DNA of 64,000 nt from Metallosphaera tengchongensis (GCF_013343295.1 NZ_CP049074.1:1407501-1471500); one strand, 5' to 3'. Numbered from the stretch's first letter, positions 17,253-26,099 are shown. The notes: generated by a model not told the origin, from the sequence alone. Numbers and translations are program-made.

Positions 17253-17359
17253 TAATGTTCAGTAAGTAAAAAATGAGTTATAAACATATTTTATGAAAAG
17301 TACCGCAGACGCTATCCATTTTACGTGATAAAAGAACTGTAAACCTTTTCCTCTGGAGC

Positions 17360-17550
17360 ATGGAGGAGGCAGTGGAGTCCTTGAGGACGTTAAGCGTGTT
17401 GGGCCTGGACTTTGACTTTGCGTGGTCGCTAGTAAAATTCTAGCTGAACTGGGGGACAGGGGAGAAACCACTGAAATAAGGGAACTCGTTGGTAGTACAG
17501 CTCTACTCAACAATTGCGAGATCGTCAACGGTAACGTGAAGTATTTCTAG
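17360..17550 (+). pseudogene. small frameshifted gene beside copA
   Basis: ATG 17360 opens a frame (MEEAVESLRTLSVLGL) that stops at TAG 17441-17443. Just before that point a second frame begins (SKILAELGDRGETTEIREL) and runs to TAG 17548-17550. One indel near 17430 would join them into a protein of about 63 residues with protein-like composition in both halves. I do not recognise the family. It may be a broken small gene or a sequencing indel. It lies head-on against the minus-strand copper operon. Confidence 0.35.
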
Positions 17551-17562
17551 AGGATCAAGGGG

Positions 17563-17691
17563 TTAAAGGTCAGCAACTGGAAATGCCAGTATCTTAAAGG
17601 TCTCAACGGATCTTTTCCTAACCCTCAGCTCTAGACTTGACCCAGTGCCTAACTCAAGTTCTAACTGATCTGGTTCCATTACTCCAGTCAT
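17563..17691 (-). CDS. 42-aa small ORF coupled to copA by ATGA overlap
   Basis: An ATG on the minus strand at 17691 overlaps the copA TGA stop (ATGA), and the frame runs 42 codons to TAA 17563-17565. The peptide starts MTGVMEPDQLELELG and ends in FPVADL; it has alternating hydrophobic and charged residues compatible with beta strands and no cysteine, so it is not a CopZ-type chaperone. The overlap is what one expects of a real last gene in the copM-copA operon. Chance remains possible at this length. Confidence 0.45.
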   Translation of the reverse strand: MTGVMEPDQLELELGTGSSLELRVRKRSVETFKILAFPVADL

Positions 17692-19928
17692 CACTGCACG
17701 AAGCTCCAGAGCGCTACACTAACGCTGTTCATGGCCATACCTAGGGCTGCGTACTCAGGGGGCAAGACCAGACCTAGAGAAGGGAAAAGTACTCCGGCCG
17801 AGATGGGGACGAGCACAGCGTTGTAAGCCAGCGCCCAGGCAATGTTTTCCTTTATCTTCCTTACGGTCCTCTTGGATCTCTCTAGTAACAACTTTAGCGA
17901 GAGGACGCTCGGTACAACCACGTCCCCTGCATATTTAGCTATGTCAGTACCCGATGAAACGGCCACCCCTATGTCAGCTTCCCTCAAGGAAAGGGCATCG
18001 TTGACTCCATCCCCTACGAAGCACACAACCCCTTCCCTTTTCAACTCCCTCACTAGCTCGACCTTGCCATCAGGGGACAGCCCTTTCCTAATCTCCACCC
18101 CTAGGTCTTGAGCTACCCTATCTGCGTAAACGCTGGAGTCTCCCGTTGCAATTATTACCCTATACTTCCTCTTCAACTCATCAACCAGTTCCTTAACTCC
18201 ATCCCTCAGTTTGTCCTCTAACCATATGTCCCCGGCCACCTTCCAGTCCACACAGACAGATACGTCCCCCTTCGGTTCACCATCACAATTCTTTGTGACC
18301 AACTCCTTCTTCCCAACTAGAACTTCTCTACCCTCTACCTTACCGTATACTCCCCCCTCCAGCTCAGTGAAGTCCTCAACCTTGAGCTTTTCACCGCTCA
18401 TGTTCGCGATCACCCTTCCTACCGGATGACTGCTTAACTTCTCCAGGGACGAAGCTAGCTCGATTGCCCCATCCTGGTATTCCCTAAACTCCCTCACGCT
18501 CATCTCCCCCTTGGTTAGAGTACCCGTCTTATCAAAGACTATCACTTTCACCTCCCTCAACTTTTGTAGGCTTTCTCCATTTCTCACCACGATGCCCTTT
18601 TTGAGCAACTTCCTTATCCCTACCATGACCGCCATTGGGGTCGCAAGGCCGAAACCACAGGGGCATGCGGAGGCTAGAATCGCTACAGCTATCAGTATCC
18701 CGAATGTCTCTGGCTGGTGGAGGAGTAGAACCCAGGCTAAGAAGGAGAAGATGGAGATAGCGATTATGACTGGGACGAAAATCGAGGATATCCTGTCGGC
18801 AATGGATTGAATTGGGAGCCTCACTGTCTCCGCCTCCTTAAGCGCCTGAACCACTTGCGAGATGTAGGTCCTCTCACCGCTCCTGGTAACGTAGACCTTT
18901 AGAAAACCTGAGGAGAGCACTGAGCCCCCAACTAACGGGTCTCCCTTCACCTTCTTTACGGGAAGGCTCTCCCCCGTGTAAATTGACTCGTCCACAAACC
19001 CCTCTCCCTCATCCACAACTCCGTCAGCTGGAACCACCTCTCCTGATTTCACCACTACTAGATCTCCTACCTTAAGCTTCCTGGAGTCCACGGTCTCTCC
19101 GCTCACTAACCTAGCTTTAGTGGACTGGAGGTTTAGGACCTCATCACTTGTCCTCTCCTTTATGTAGGCCTCCAGGGTCTTCCCAGCCAAGATGAAGGTT
19201 ATCAATAGCGAGGACGCGTCGAAGAAGTACCCTGAGTGGAGGTAAAACAGGGAGACTAAGCTGTAGGTCCAAGCTGTGAGCGACGATAGGGACACAAGGA
19301 CGTCCATGTTGGTGGTCCTGTTCTTGAGAGCCCTGTAGGCTCCCCTGTGGAACCTCATTCCAGAGAAGAACACCACAGGTAAGGAGAGGACTAGTTGAAG
19401 AAATGGGACTTGAATCAGGGTGAAGGGAGATATCAAAGCTCCAACGATTAACCTGAGCAACAGGTCCCTGAAGTCTCCAGACTTACCCATCTCTTCCCTT
19501 TCCAGCTCTAGGGGGTAGCCCCTCTCTTTCATCTTCTCAAGTACCGTCTCCGCTGAGGTAGTTAACGGGTTTATCTCGACTATAGCTATCCCAGAACTGG
19601 CGTTCACCTTCGCTGATATCACCCCGTCCATGCTCTCTAGGAGAGCTGTCAGTTTATGGGCCTCCTCCTCACTGACCTTCACCCTCGCTGTGAACTTCTG
19701 AGTAGCCACGTCGTACCCAGCGCTTCTGACTGCCTTCACTACGTCGCCTAATTTTCCCCCTTCTATGACTACCCTGGCGTTCCCGGAGGCTAGGTTGACG
19801 TTGGTCTCCTTTACTCCCTTAACGCTGGAAATTGCTTTACTTACAGTAATCTCGCACGTGGCGCAGTGCATCCCTAGGACTTTGATCTCTTCGCTCCTTA
19901 ACCTCAGGGACTTGGTCTCCCCGCTCAT
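17691..19928 (-). CDS. copA: copper-exporting P1B-type ATPase CopA
   Basis: A 745-residue heavy-metal P-type ATPase. One N-terminal HMA domain has the metal site MHCATC (Cys 22 and 25) and a second HMA-like region without Cys follows (residues ~78-140). The membrane CPC motif (ASACPCGFG), phosphorylation site DKTGT, SHPVG and GDGVND hinge are all present. The protein exports Cu(I), which protects an acidophile that lives with dissolved copper. The ATG overlaps the stop of the YHS protein gene (ATGA), and both lie divergent from the regulator gene copT, which is the usual Sulfolobales arrangement. Confidence 0.95.
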   Translation of the reverse strand: MSGETKSLRLRSEEIKVLGMHCATCEITVSKAISSVKGVKETNVNLASGNARVVIEGGKLGDVVKAVRSAGYDVATQKFTARVKVSEEEAHKLTALLESMDGVISAKVNASSGIAIVEINPLTTSAETVLEKMKERGYPLELEREEMGKSGDFRDLLLRLIVGALISPFTLIQVPFLQLVLSLPVVFFSGMRFHRGAYRALKNRTTNMDVLVSLSSLTAWTYSLVSLFYLHSGYFFDASSLLITFILAGKTLEAYIKERTSDEVLNLQSTKARLVSGETVDSRKLKVGDLVVVKSGEVVPADGVVDEGEGFVDESIYTGESLPVKKVKGDPLVGGSVLSSGFLKVYVTRSGERTYISQVVQALKEAETVRLPIQSIADRISSIFVPVIIAISIFSFLAWVLLLHQPETFGILIAVAILASACPCGFGLATPMAVMVGIRKLLKKGIVVRNGESLQKLREVKVIVFDKTGTLTKGEMSVREFREYQDGAIELASSLEKLSSHPVGRVIANMSGEKLKVEDFTELEGGVYGKVEGREVLVGKKELVTKNCDGEPKGDVSVCVDWKVAGDIWLEDKLRDGVKELVDELKRKYRVIIATGDSSVYADRVAQDLGVEIRKGLSPDGKVELVRELKREGVVCFVGDGVNDALSLREADIGVAVSSGTDIAKYAGDVVVPSVLSLKLLLERSKRTVRKIKENIAWALAYNAVLVPISAGVLFPSLGLVLPPEYAALGMAMNSVSVALWSFVQ

Positions 19929-20086
19929 GTAGGCATCCCTTTTGGTCCACCTTTCAGGTAGACCTCTGGGTCCTTATCGAAAGCGACCTTACAGTGATGA
20001 CTGCAGAAGTAATACACCTTTCCTTTATACATTGACTTAAACTTAGAGGTCTCTTTCACTTCCATACCGCAGACCGGATCCATCAT
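19925..20086 (-). CDS. copM: YHS/TRASH-like copper metallochaperone CopM
   Basis: A small YHS-domain protein with a DPVCGMEV start and a YYFCSHHCKVAFDKDP core giving three cysteines for metal binding. It should deliver copper to CopA, coded directly after it with an ATGA overlap. I choose ATG 20086 because the broken YHS gene at 56263-56390 aligns at that codon (ttgataa just before the ATG in both); ATG 20101 and GTG 20110 would lengthen it slightly. Divergent from copT across about 115 bases. Confidence 0.87.
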   Translation of the reverse strand: MMDPVCGMEVKETSKFKSMYKGKVYYFCSHHCKVAFDKDPEVYLKGGPKGMPT

Positions 20087-20201
20087 TTTTATCAAGTACA
20101 TATATCTCACTTGTAGTAAAAATACTCTGTGTTAATTCTGTACGTTGCCTCCCTTAGCTTTGAACAAATAGTTTTTCTTTCCGTAATTCATGAGTTAGGT
20201 A
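20087..20201. promoter_or_regulatory. copM-copT divergent promoter region
   Basis: A short AT-rich intergenic region that must carry both promoters. On the plus strand, tttgaacaaatag lies ~30-45 bases before the copT ATG. On the minus strand, the gtatttttac segment at 20116-20125 could be the copM TATA. CopT of Sulfolobales is known to bind its own divergent promoter and respond to copper; no exact operator was identified here. Confidence 0.5.
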
Positions 20202-20717
20202 ATGACAAATGAAAAAGAGATCACGGAGGTGGAGTACAAAGTGCTACAGCTTCTAAGGAAGAACTCCAGGAGGAGCGCGAGCGACATAGCGAAGGAGCTC
20301 AAGGTTAGCAGAGCCCTGGTCTCCAAGGTCATAAGGTCCTTGGAGGAAAAGGGAGTGAAGTACTGCGTCGAATACTACGAGAAGGATGAACTCGTAGCCT
20401 TCGCTTTGGTGAACTCATGCGAAGGGCTTGATGACTGTTTCAAGCTACTGGACGGAAGGTACATGGCGGTGATAAGGGGGAACTTGGAGGAGTTAAGTAA
20501 CGCGCTGAGCAAAATCGGGAGCACGCAATACTTCCTGGCTGTGGAGAAGGTAGGCAAGCCTAAACTCAAGAGGAGAGAACTCTCATGCGATTACTGCGGG
20601 GAGAAGATCCTAGGGGAGCCCTACGTTGTCAAGGCTGGGAGGAGGGTTTACTACGCCTGTTGCAAGAGTTGCAAGACCCAGTTAACCAAGAGGCTGAGGC
20701 TTAAGGAGACCACCTGA
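20202..20717 (+). CDS. copT: copper-responsive transcription regulator CopT
   Basis: The 171-residue protein has an N-terminal Lrp/AsnC-like winged helix ([20 protein letters not shown], then [18 protein letters not shown]) and a C-terminal TRASH domain with [13 protein letters not shown] and CCKSC cysteines for metal sensing. Between them is a region like the sensor part of archaeal Lrp proteins. It is divergent from copM-copA, which it is expected to regulate in response to copper. The whole arrangement matches the known copTMA locus. Confidence 0.93.
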
Positions 20718-20750
20718 CCATAGGGCAGAGTACCCAGTCCGAACTAATAA

Positions 20751-20784
20751 TGTATCAAACCTCGCAGGGTCTAGAGGAGGTCAG
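20751..20784 (+). repeat. degraded GGTCAG hairpin repeat, copy 2
   Basis: The segment tatcaaacctcgcagggt is followed by ctagaggaggtcag. It keeps the AAACCTCGC start and GAGGTCAG end of the dispersed repeat, but the stem is weak. It lies after copT and before the PolB2 operon. Confidence 0.45.
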
Positions 20785-20856
20785 AAGCCCCACACAGGCT
20801 CTATATAGGTGTAATATATAATATCTTGTAAGATAATACCTAAAGTTTAAGTAAAT

Positions 20857-20862
20857 ACTTTC
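20857..20862 (+). promoter_or_regulatory. ANTTTC-type hexamer upstream of the PolB2 operon
   Basis: ACTTTC at 20857 fits the ANTTTC hexamer reported upstream of UV-induced (TFB3-dependent) genes in Sulfolobus. It lies 48-53 bases before ATG 20910. A hexamer occurs by chance often, so this counts only together with the identity of the downstream genes, whose Sulfolobus counterparts include a UV-induced polymerase gene. Confidence 0.35.
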
Positions 20863-20909
20863 GATTATCTGTCTAAAGACTTATTCGTTTTGGTTTAGTA
20901 TTAAATACC

Positions 20910-21149
20910 ATGGGTAGAACTCAACCTTCCTTCACTAGATCGGTGGACGCGGAGCTGGAGAAGTTGCTAAGGCTGAGCAAGAGGGTTGGTTACCCATGTT
21001 TCCAGGAGGTAGTGCTTGAGGCTTCAAAGAGGGTGAGGGAATTTCAAAGTGCACTCTACGACGAGGTCACTGACCCACAGGAGATCCTCCTCCTAACTCT
21101 GATCTCTGTGATAGCTGAGGGGAGGTGTAATGGAAGGTTACGTAGTTGA
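20910..21149 (+). CDS. small helical protein of the PolB2 operon
   Basis: A 79-residue, mostly helical protein (ELEKLLRLSKRVGYPCFQEV, later DEVTDPQEILLLTLISVIAEG). I do not recognise a named domain; an N-terminal helix-turn-helix is possible. Its end overlaps the polymerase gene by 20 bases, so the two are translated together. A small gene in this place next to PolB2 is what I remember from other Sulfolobales, which suggests an accessory factor of the polymerase. Confidence 0.72.
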   Translation: MGRTQPSFTRSVDAELEKLLRLSKRVGYPCFQEVVLEASKRVREFQSALYDEVTDPQEILLLTLISVIAEGRCNGRLRS

Positions 21150-22824
21150 CGCCCTTCCCACTAGAGGCGGCGTGGTTCTAGTCCTGGACGGATTTAGGAA
21201 GGTCAAGGTCAACACTACCTTCCCGATCTACGTGATCACAGATAGCCCGGAGAGAATAGCTGAACACCCTTCAGTCTTGCACTATGAGCAGGAGGTCTGG
21301 AGGGACCTTGACGGTAAGGAGGTCGACCTCTACAGGTTCGAGCTGGAGGACATGGAAGCTTACAACTACATTAGGAGGAGGGTTGAGACAGTTAACGAGA
21401 TACCTACGGTGATGTCACAGGTCCTGCACAGGATTAACGCCTATCCCTTCAGGAAGGTCAGGGTAGGGAAAGGGGTGGAAATGTACCCTGAGGAGTTCCC
21501 TAAGGTATCCTTCGCTACCGTAGTCACTGAGGACTGGTACGGCCCATCGCCAAAGGGGAGGAGGTTCGTGGCGAACGTCAACGGGGAGAAGTTGCAAGGT
21601 CGGATCGATGACCTAGACCTGAAGGTGGACGTAGCTGAATGCTTCGGGATAGCCTGCCAAAAGGTTACTGCTTCGGTCAAAATAAGGAGGAAGAGGGCTC
21701 CGGTGTCCGTGAGGGGGATGATCGAGTGGTCCCTGGTTAGCAGGACCTTGATCAGGGAGCTGGAGGGCTCCACCATAGGAAAAGTGCTCACTACCAACGA
21801 GGCTTGGGTTGCCTTCTCTAGAAGGGTCCTTATCCCCAGGGTGGTTCCCAGGGTGGAGAAGATGAGGACCTTAGATGAAATAAGGGCAGTGGACAAAGGA
21901 GGATTGGTCCTCTTCCCCAGGGTAGGATGTTTTGACCAGGTGTCCCAGGTGGACTTCTCCTCTATGTACCCTTCCCTCATAGTGAAGTACAACATATCAG
22001 CTGAGACCGTGGACGTGTGCAACGACCTGGAGACTGAAATAGGCCACTCCATTTGCATGAGGGAGACCGGGATAGTCCCGGAAGCCCTGAGATGGTTAAT
22101 AAAGAGAAAGGAGGAGCTCAAGAGGGTAGATGAGGAGAGGGCTGAAGCCATAAAGTGGATCCTGGTAGCCTCGTTCGGTTACCTAGGGTACAGGAACTCC
22201 AAGTTCGGGAAGATCGAGGCCTACGAACTGGTCACATACTTCGCCAGGAAAACCCTGAGGGAGACCATGGTTCTCGCGAGGGAGTACGGGTTGGAGGTGC
22301 TTCACGGGATAATAGACTCCCTGATACTAAAGGGGGAGAGGGTTCAGGAGTTCCTGAGGTCAGCTGAGGAGATGACGGGTCTCAGGCTCAAGGAGGACAG
22401 GATGAAGTGGATCCTGCTCTTCCCCAGAAGGGATGGGAGACCGTACCCCATGAGGTATATGGGGAAGCTGGAGAGTGGTGAGGTGAAGGTTAAGGGACTG
22501 ATCAGGAGGAACTTGCCCAATGTGGTCAGGGTCTTCGTGGAGGAAGCTGTGGGACTGGCTGAGGGGGCAGAAAGTTGCCAAGACCTTGAGGAAATTACTA
22601 AGGACCTGAACCTGCTAGCGAAGAAGTATAGGGAGAGGATACTGAACGGGGATCCTAGGGACTACGTTATTTGGGTTAAGGGTAAACCTTTGATAAGAGG
22701 GGTCAGAGGGTTCTACGACCCCTCCAGAGGTTACAGGGGAAGGGACGTGTACTACTACTTGGACTACCTGGAAAGGGAGAGACAGGTGTTGATTGATGCT
22801 TATCACGGGTTTTCAGGCAATTGA
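21130..22824 (+). CDS. dpo2: family B DNA polymerase PolB2 (Dpo2 type)
   Basis: A 564-residue family B polymerase, much shorter than replicative PolB1. Motif A appears as VDFSSMYPSLIVKYN, motif B as ILVASFGYLGYRNSKFG, and motif C as HGIIDSLILKG instead of the usual YxDTDS, so one of the two catalytic acidic residues in motif C is replaced. No complete ExoI-III set was seen, so proofreading is probably absent. The family (PolB2) is known for altered catalytic motifs and for induction by UV in Sulfolobus, which points to DNA damage tolerance. It lies between two overlapping genes (20 bases before, 29 bases after), so all three form one operon. Confidence 0.9.
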   Translation: MEGYVVDALPTRGGVVLVLDGFRKVKVNTTFPIYVITDSPERIAEHPSVLHYEQEVWRDLDGKEVDLYRFELEDMEAYNYIRRRVETVNEIPTVMSQVLHRINAYPFRKVRVGKGVEMYPEEFPKVSFATVVTEDWYGPSPKGRRFVANVNGEKLQGRIDDLDLKVDVAECFGIACQKVTASVKIRRKRAPVSVRGMIEWSLVSRTLIRELEGSTIGKVLTTNEAWVAFSRRVLIPRVVPRVEKMRTLDEIRAVDKGGLVLFPRVGCFDQVSQVDFSSMYPSLIVKYNISAETVDVCNDLETEIGHSICMRETGIVPEALRWLIKRKEELKRVDEERAEAIKWILVASFGYLGYRNSKFGKIEAYELVTYFARKTLRETMVLAREYGLEVLHGIIDSLILKGERVQEFLRSAEEMTGLRLKEDRMKWILLFPRRDGRPYPMRYMGKLESGEVKVKGLIRRNLPNVVRVFVEEAVGLAEGAESCQDLEEITKDLNLLAKKYRERILNGDPRDYVIWVKGKPLIRGVRGFYDPSRGYRGRDVYYYLDYLERERQVLIDAYHGFSGN

Positions 22825-23359
22825 TAGGCTAGTTAGCGAGGACGAAGTAGTGGAGTTCTTCTCCACTGACAGGAACCTGCTCTACACCCTGTACCACAGG
22901 GCCATAGTCCTCTCGTCTCCCGTCAAGGTCATATTGGTCTCAGAAAGGGGTGGAATAGACCCATTGCTTATAGAGAGGTTCAGGAGGATATTTCAAAAAT
23001 ACGACGAAATATATATCAGAAGAGCGTTCAAGGTCGAGGACGTGAGACCTACCATTGAGGCCATGGGGGGAGAGTTCGTGTTGGTAGACCCGTACCACCA
23101 CAGGAAAAAATACACCGAAATAGTCTCCGGAATAAGGAGAGCGCAGGGGAGGAAGTTCATATTCAGCTTCATGGACAGGGAGAGGGAGGGGTCCGTCTTC
23201 GGTCTTCACACAGCCCACTCCTTGATTAAACTGGAGGGTACCGGGTCTGGGTTCAGAGCAAAGATATTGAAGAGCGTCAGTGTGGAGAACATTGAGATAC
23301 CCTTTGGGACCTGGGAAATATTCGGGAGGTCCGAGGAGGGATTGGTGAGATGGCTCTAA
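22796..23359 (+). CDS. RecA/RadA-like protein lacking Walker A, PolB2 operon
   Basis: A 187-residue protein that overlaps the polymerase end. It opens with ITGFQAIDRLV, like the ITEFxxLD start of RadA-type ATPases, then has two strand-helix units (KVILVSERGG; EFVLVDPYHH) and KFIFSFMDRE near the place of a Walker B or sensor strand. The GxxGxGKT loop is missing, so ATP binding in the usual manner is unlikely. The order small protein - polymerase - RecA-like resembles in logic the bacterial ImuA/ImuB/DnaE2 damage cassette. ATG 22796 is preferred over TTG 22793. The RecA-fold call is from pattern and moderately sure. Confidence 0.7.
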   Translation: MLITGFQAIDRLVSEDEVVEFFSTDRNLLYTLYHRAIVLSSPVKVILVSERGGIDPLLIERFRRIFQKYDEIYIRRAFKVEDVRPTIEAMGGEFVLVDPYHHRKKYTEIVSGIRRAQGRKFIFSFMDREREGSVFGLHTAHSLIKLEGTGSGFRAKILKSVSVENIEIPFGTWEIFGRSEEGLVRWL

Positions 23360-23384
23360 ACTATTCCTACGATCACACATAGCT

Positions 23385-24707
23385 CTAGCTTTTCCTGTCC
23401 CTCGTCCTGAAGTACTCAAAAATCCTGACCTTCTCTGGGCTTTCCCTCATGCCCTCCCTTATTACGGAGTAGGCGATGAGGAGGACTATGGTGGTCACAG
23501 CACCTATGAGGAGGGCCTCCTGGGGCATACCAATGAAGAAGAGGACTATCGCTATCACCGAAAACGCTGGAAGGTAGGGGTAGCCTGGTGTCTTAAACTG
23601 AGGGTTCGCGTTCTTCCTCCTAAAGTGCATTACCGCCAAGGATGTGACCAGATAAGAGAAGAGTAAACCAAAGTTGCTTATTGCAGCTATTACGTAAACG
23701 TTCCCTGCAAAGAGTGTCGCGACTCCTATGAGGGAAGATATTAAGACTCCGTTGACTGCAACGTCCCTAGATTTATCGTATTTCGTTACGAACTTGGGTA
23801 GAAGACCGTCAGCTCCTATCTGATAGAGCATCCTGGAGGAGGTCAATATCATAGCCAAGGTAGCTGACGTCGTGGCAATGAGAGCGCCGACCCCAACCAC
23901 AAGGAAAAGTGAGGATGGTGCCTTGGCATAGGAGAGGGCGAAGGACAGGGGGTCAGCGCTTATCTTGTAGGCTGTGACTGGGGCAAGTATCATAAGGGAA
24001 ACGTCTACTAGGACGTAAAGGACTAAACTAATGACCACGGAGTAAACTATGGCCTTGGCAGCTCCCTTACCTCCCCCTTCAACGTCAGAAGCTATTGTGG
24101 AAACGCTTTGGAACCCAGAATAGGCAAAGATTATGCCCTGCATTGACTCAAAGAAGCCGTAAGATGCGTTTGGTGGTACTGTAAAGTGAGAGGGTAAATT
24201 TGTCCTGCCTATCGTTAGTATGGCGAAGGCAGAGAAAATTATCAGAATAGCTACCTTGAGCAATACAAGGTAGAAGTCGGCTTCAGCGGCCTTCTCAACT
24301 CCCATGAGGTTGAGTACGGTGAGAACTAGGATTAGAAGAATAGCAAACACTATGGGATTACCCAACCCCAAAATGGAGCTTAGATAAGCCCCAAATCCCA
24401 AAGCTATCGCTGATATGCTGGAGGCATAGCTGAAATAGAGCAAAATCCCGGTCACGAAACCTATGTGGCTCCCGAAGGCTTCATACGCAAACGAGTAGGA
24501 TGAACCCTTGAGTTCCGGGAAGAGGGAAGTAAGTTCACCTAGTTCAAAGGCGAGTATTAGGGATACGAAGCCCACGAAGGCGAAAGCTACTAATGAGAGG
24601 ATTCCTGCCAAGGAAATCACGGTCCCGCTTAAGACGAAAATTCCTGAACCTATTATAGCCCCTAAACTAACCGCTGTTGCGTAGGCAACGTTTATCTTCT
24701 TTGACAT
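23385..24707 (-). CDS. APC superfamily amino acid permease
   Basis: A 440-residue integral membrane protein with about twelve segments. The first segment holds the APC signature GAIIGSGIFVLSG, in which the unwound GSG region binds the amino acid backbone. Charged loops are short and the C-terminus is basic. The substrate cannot be read from the sequence. It is convergent with the PolB2 operon and followed by a transposon-relic zone. Confidence 0.9.
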   Translation of the reverse strand: MSKKINVAYATAVSLGAIIGSGIFVLSGTVISLAGILSLVAFAFVGFVSLILAFELGELTSLFPELKGSSYSFAYEAFGSHIGFVTGILLYFSYASSISAIALGFGAYLSSILGLGNPIVFAILLILVLTVLNLMGVEKAAEADFYLVLLKVAILIIFSAFAILTIGRTNLPSHFTVPPNASYGFFESMQGIIFAYSGFQSVSTIASDVEGGGKGAAKAIVYSVVISLVLYVLVDVSLMILAPVTAYKISADPLSFALSYAKAPSSLFLVVGVGALIATTSATLAMILTSSRMLYQIGADGLLPKFVTKYDKSRDVAVNGVLISSLIGVATLFAGNVYVIAAISNFGLLFSYLVTSLAVMHFRRKNANPQFKTPGYPYLPAFSVIAIVLFFIGMPQEALLIGAVTTIVLLIAYSVIREGMRESPEKVRIFEYFRTRDRKS

Positions 24708-25647
24708 GAGCAGGGTTTCACACGTGATTAATAAAAATTACCTTCCAGCTCTTTCCGGGCAAGACAGACTTTCCGAACACGGATCGACACCTGTGCAATT
24801 GATCAAGAGGAAGATTAGCTTGACTAGACCGTTATCGATCCATATTTAAGGGTTCCTTAAGAAGGGCTAGAAAGAGGGGTTTTGGTCTCATCGAGTTTCA
24901 TGGTTGACATTAACCTCAACCCTGGGCTTCACTTGAGTCGAGGGGATATCCTCTCACGCTAGTCCCCTTTTGGGTAACCCCGACCGACCTAGATGGTACG
25001 CTGTCCAGGTGGGGAAACTACGCATCTTTAGGTAGATGTTTAAGGACGCGTTCAGTTGTTTATCTAGTTTGAACCAACACCTTGAAGACTCGAATACCTT
25101 ACCTACCTTTCTGGATAGATACCACATCTGGGGCAAGCCGTTAGTAGAGGTAGGTTCACCTCAACTACGCATGGGTTAAAGATAGGTACCTTGTACTTGG
25201 GCACTCCATGCAGTGTACTCTACACGGTCTTCGATACCTTTGACAGAGAGTTGTTATCGTCCCTGAACATCCCTGCTTGTCCAGTCTTTCAACAGCAAAT
25301 TGTAAAGGTATAGACTAAGAAGGGAATTGACGAACTTGTGTACAAAGTGAAGACCATATCCCTCTCGCGGTGGGCATTGTTGAGTAACCTGATATCATGA
25401 TATAAACTTAACAAGTTCGCTGAAACTCTCGTCACGACTGCAAGGGAGGCAAAACCAAGCGCTCGAAGCTTCCCCTAAGAAAATTTCCTGAATCCTTGTA
25501 CATATATTAGATTCCAAATGGAGGAATTCCAAATTCCTTCTCCGGTCAACTTAGACGTTAATTCCTTAAAGATTCAGGAACGTCTTTCCCTATGGAGGGA
25601 GGTCAAACGAAAAGTTTGAAGGGTGTAAAAAACAAGAGATTTCCTTT
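24708..25647. other. 940-bp transposon-relic zone
   Basis: Between the permease and the DUF1059 gene there is no intact gene. Most of the stretch (about 24870-25500) is a decayed tnpB on the minus strand, listed separately. The flanks, 24708-24870 and 25500-25647, show nothing I recognise. Confidence 0.6.
24870..25500 (-). pseudogene. decayed tnpB (IS605 OrfB), family of the 55.5-kb copy
   Basis: Short minus-strand frames match the tnpB at 55456-56226. The piece at 24954-25136 has FKLDKQLNASLNIYL, the RuvC-III region, and a remnant of the zinc-finger segment. The downstream end ttggtctcatcgagtttcat at about 24880 corresponds to the right end of the same element. Several frameshifts and stops make it non-functional. 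Confidence 0.7.
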
Positions 25648-26007
25648 TCACGATACCTTGATGTTCTGCTTTATCTTATTTAGAGTGTCTTGGGGTATCG
25701 AGGTCATGTTATGAGATGTCTTAGCATGTATGGAGAGCTCATGTAAGAGCTCATCTTCGGAGGAGGCATTCATTATTTCAAATCCGCAGTTCATTCCCAC
25801 GCTCGCACAACTGAAGGAATATTTCCCAGACTTCTTTATGTTACTCTTTATCTTCTCCACCATATCTGCTGGGATTGAGGTCAATCCATGGCTTGCCTTG
25901 GCGTGCACTTTCAGCATCTCCAGAAGCTCATCCTCAGTCCCTGCGTTAGTTATTTCAAATCCGCAGTTCATTCCCACGCTCGCACAACTGAAGGAATATT
26001 TTGTCAT
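25648..26007 (-). CDS. tandem DUF1059 protein
   Basis: The 119-residue protein consists of two DUF1059 domains (residues 1-59 and 60-119), each with YSFSCASVGMNCGFEI and a later SIP-x-D/E stretch. Each domain has two cysteines (SCAS and MNCGF) and one HAK(A/T)SH pair of histidines that could bind metal. The two halves share a perfect 52-base repeat, evidence for a recent internal duplication. It is divergent from a single-domain copy at 26100. Function of DUF1059 is unknown. Confidence 0.82.
   Translation of the reverse strand: MTKYSFSCASVGMNCGFEITNAGTEDELLEMLKVHAKASHGLTSIPADMVEKIKSNIKKSGKYSFSCASVGMNCGFEIMNASSEDELLHELSIHAKTSHNMTSIPQDTLNKIKQNIKVS
25773..26001. repeat. 52-bp perfect direct repeat inside the tandem DUF1059 gene
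   Basis: Bases 25773-25824 are repeated exactly at 25950-26001, 177 bases (59 codons) apart and in frame. The repeat encodes the SFSCASVGMNCGFEI part of each domain on the minus strand. The rest of the two domains differs, so the identity reflects recent gene conversion or strong constraint on this part. Confidence 0.9.
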
Positions 26008-26099
26008 TAATATTATTTAGGTTAGAACAATATAAGGATTTCGAAAAAGAAATCTCAGGAAGATTTTTATATATTCAACTAAATTATAGATTAGAGATT

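Noticed and set aside
20751-20784. Possible tRNA-like or riboswitch structure after copT
   Set aside because: The segment is better explained as a degraded copy of the GGTCAG repeat; no tRNA T-loop or anticodon arm could be drawn.
21441-22151. A 236-codon minus-strand frame within the PolB2 gene
   Set aside because: PolB2 motifs A and B lie on the other strand in this stretch; the antisense frame is a by-product of codon bias.
23500-23560. Possible link between the APC permease and the PolB2 operon
   Set aside because: The genes converge and have separate functions; there is no sign of joint regulation.
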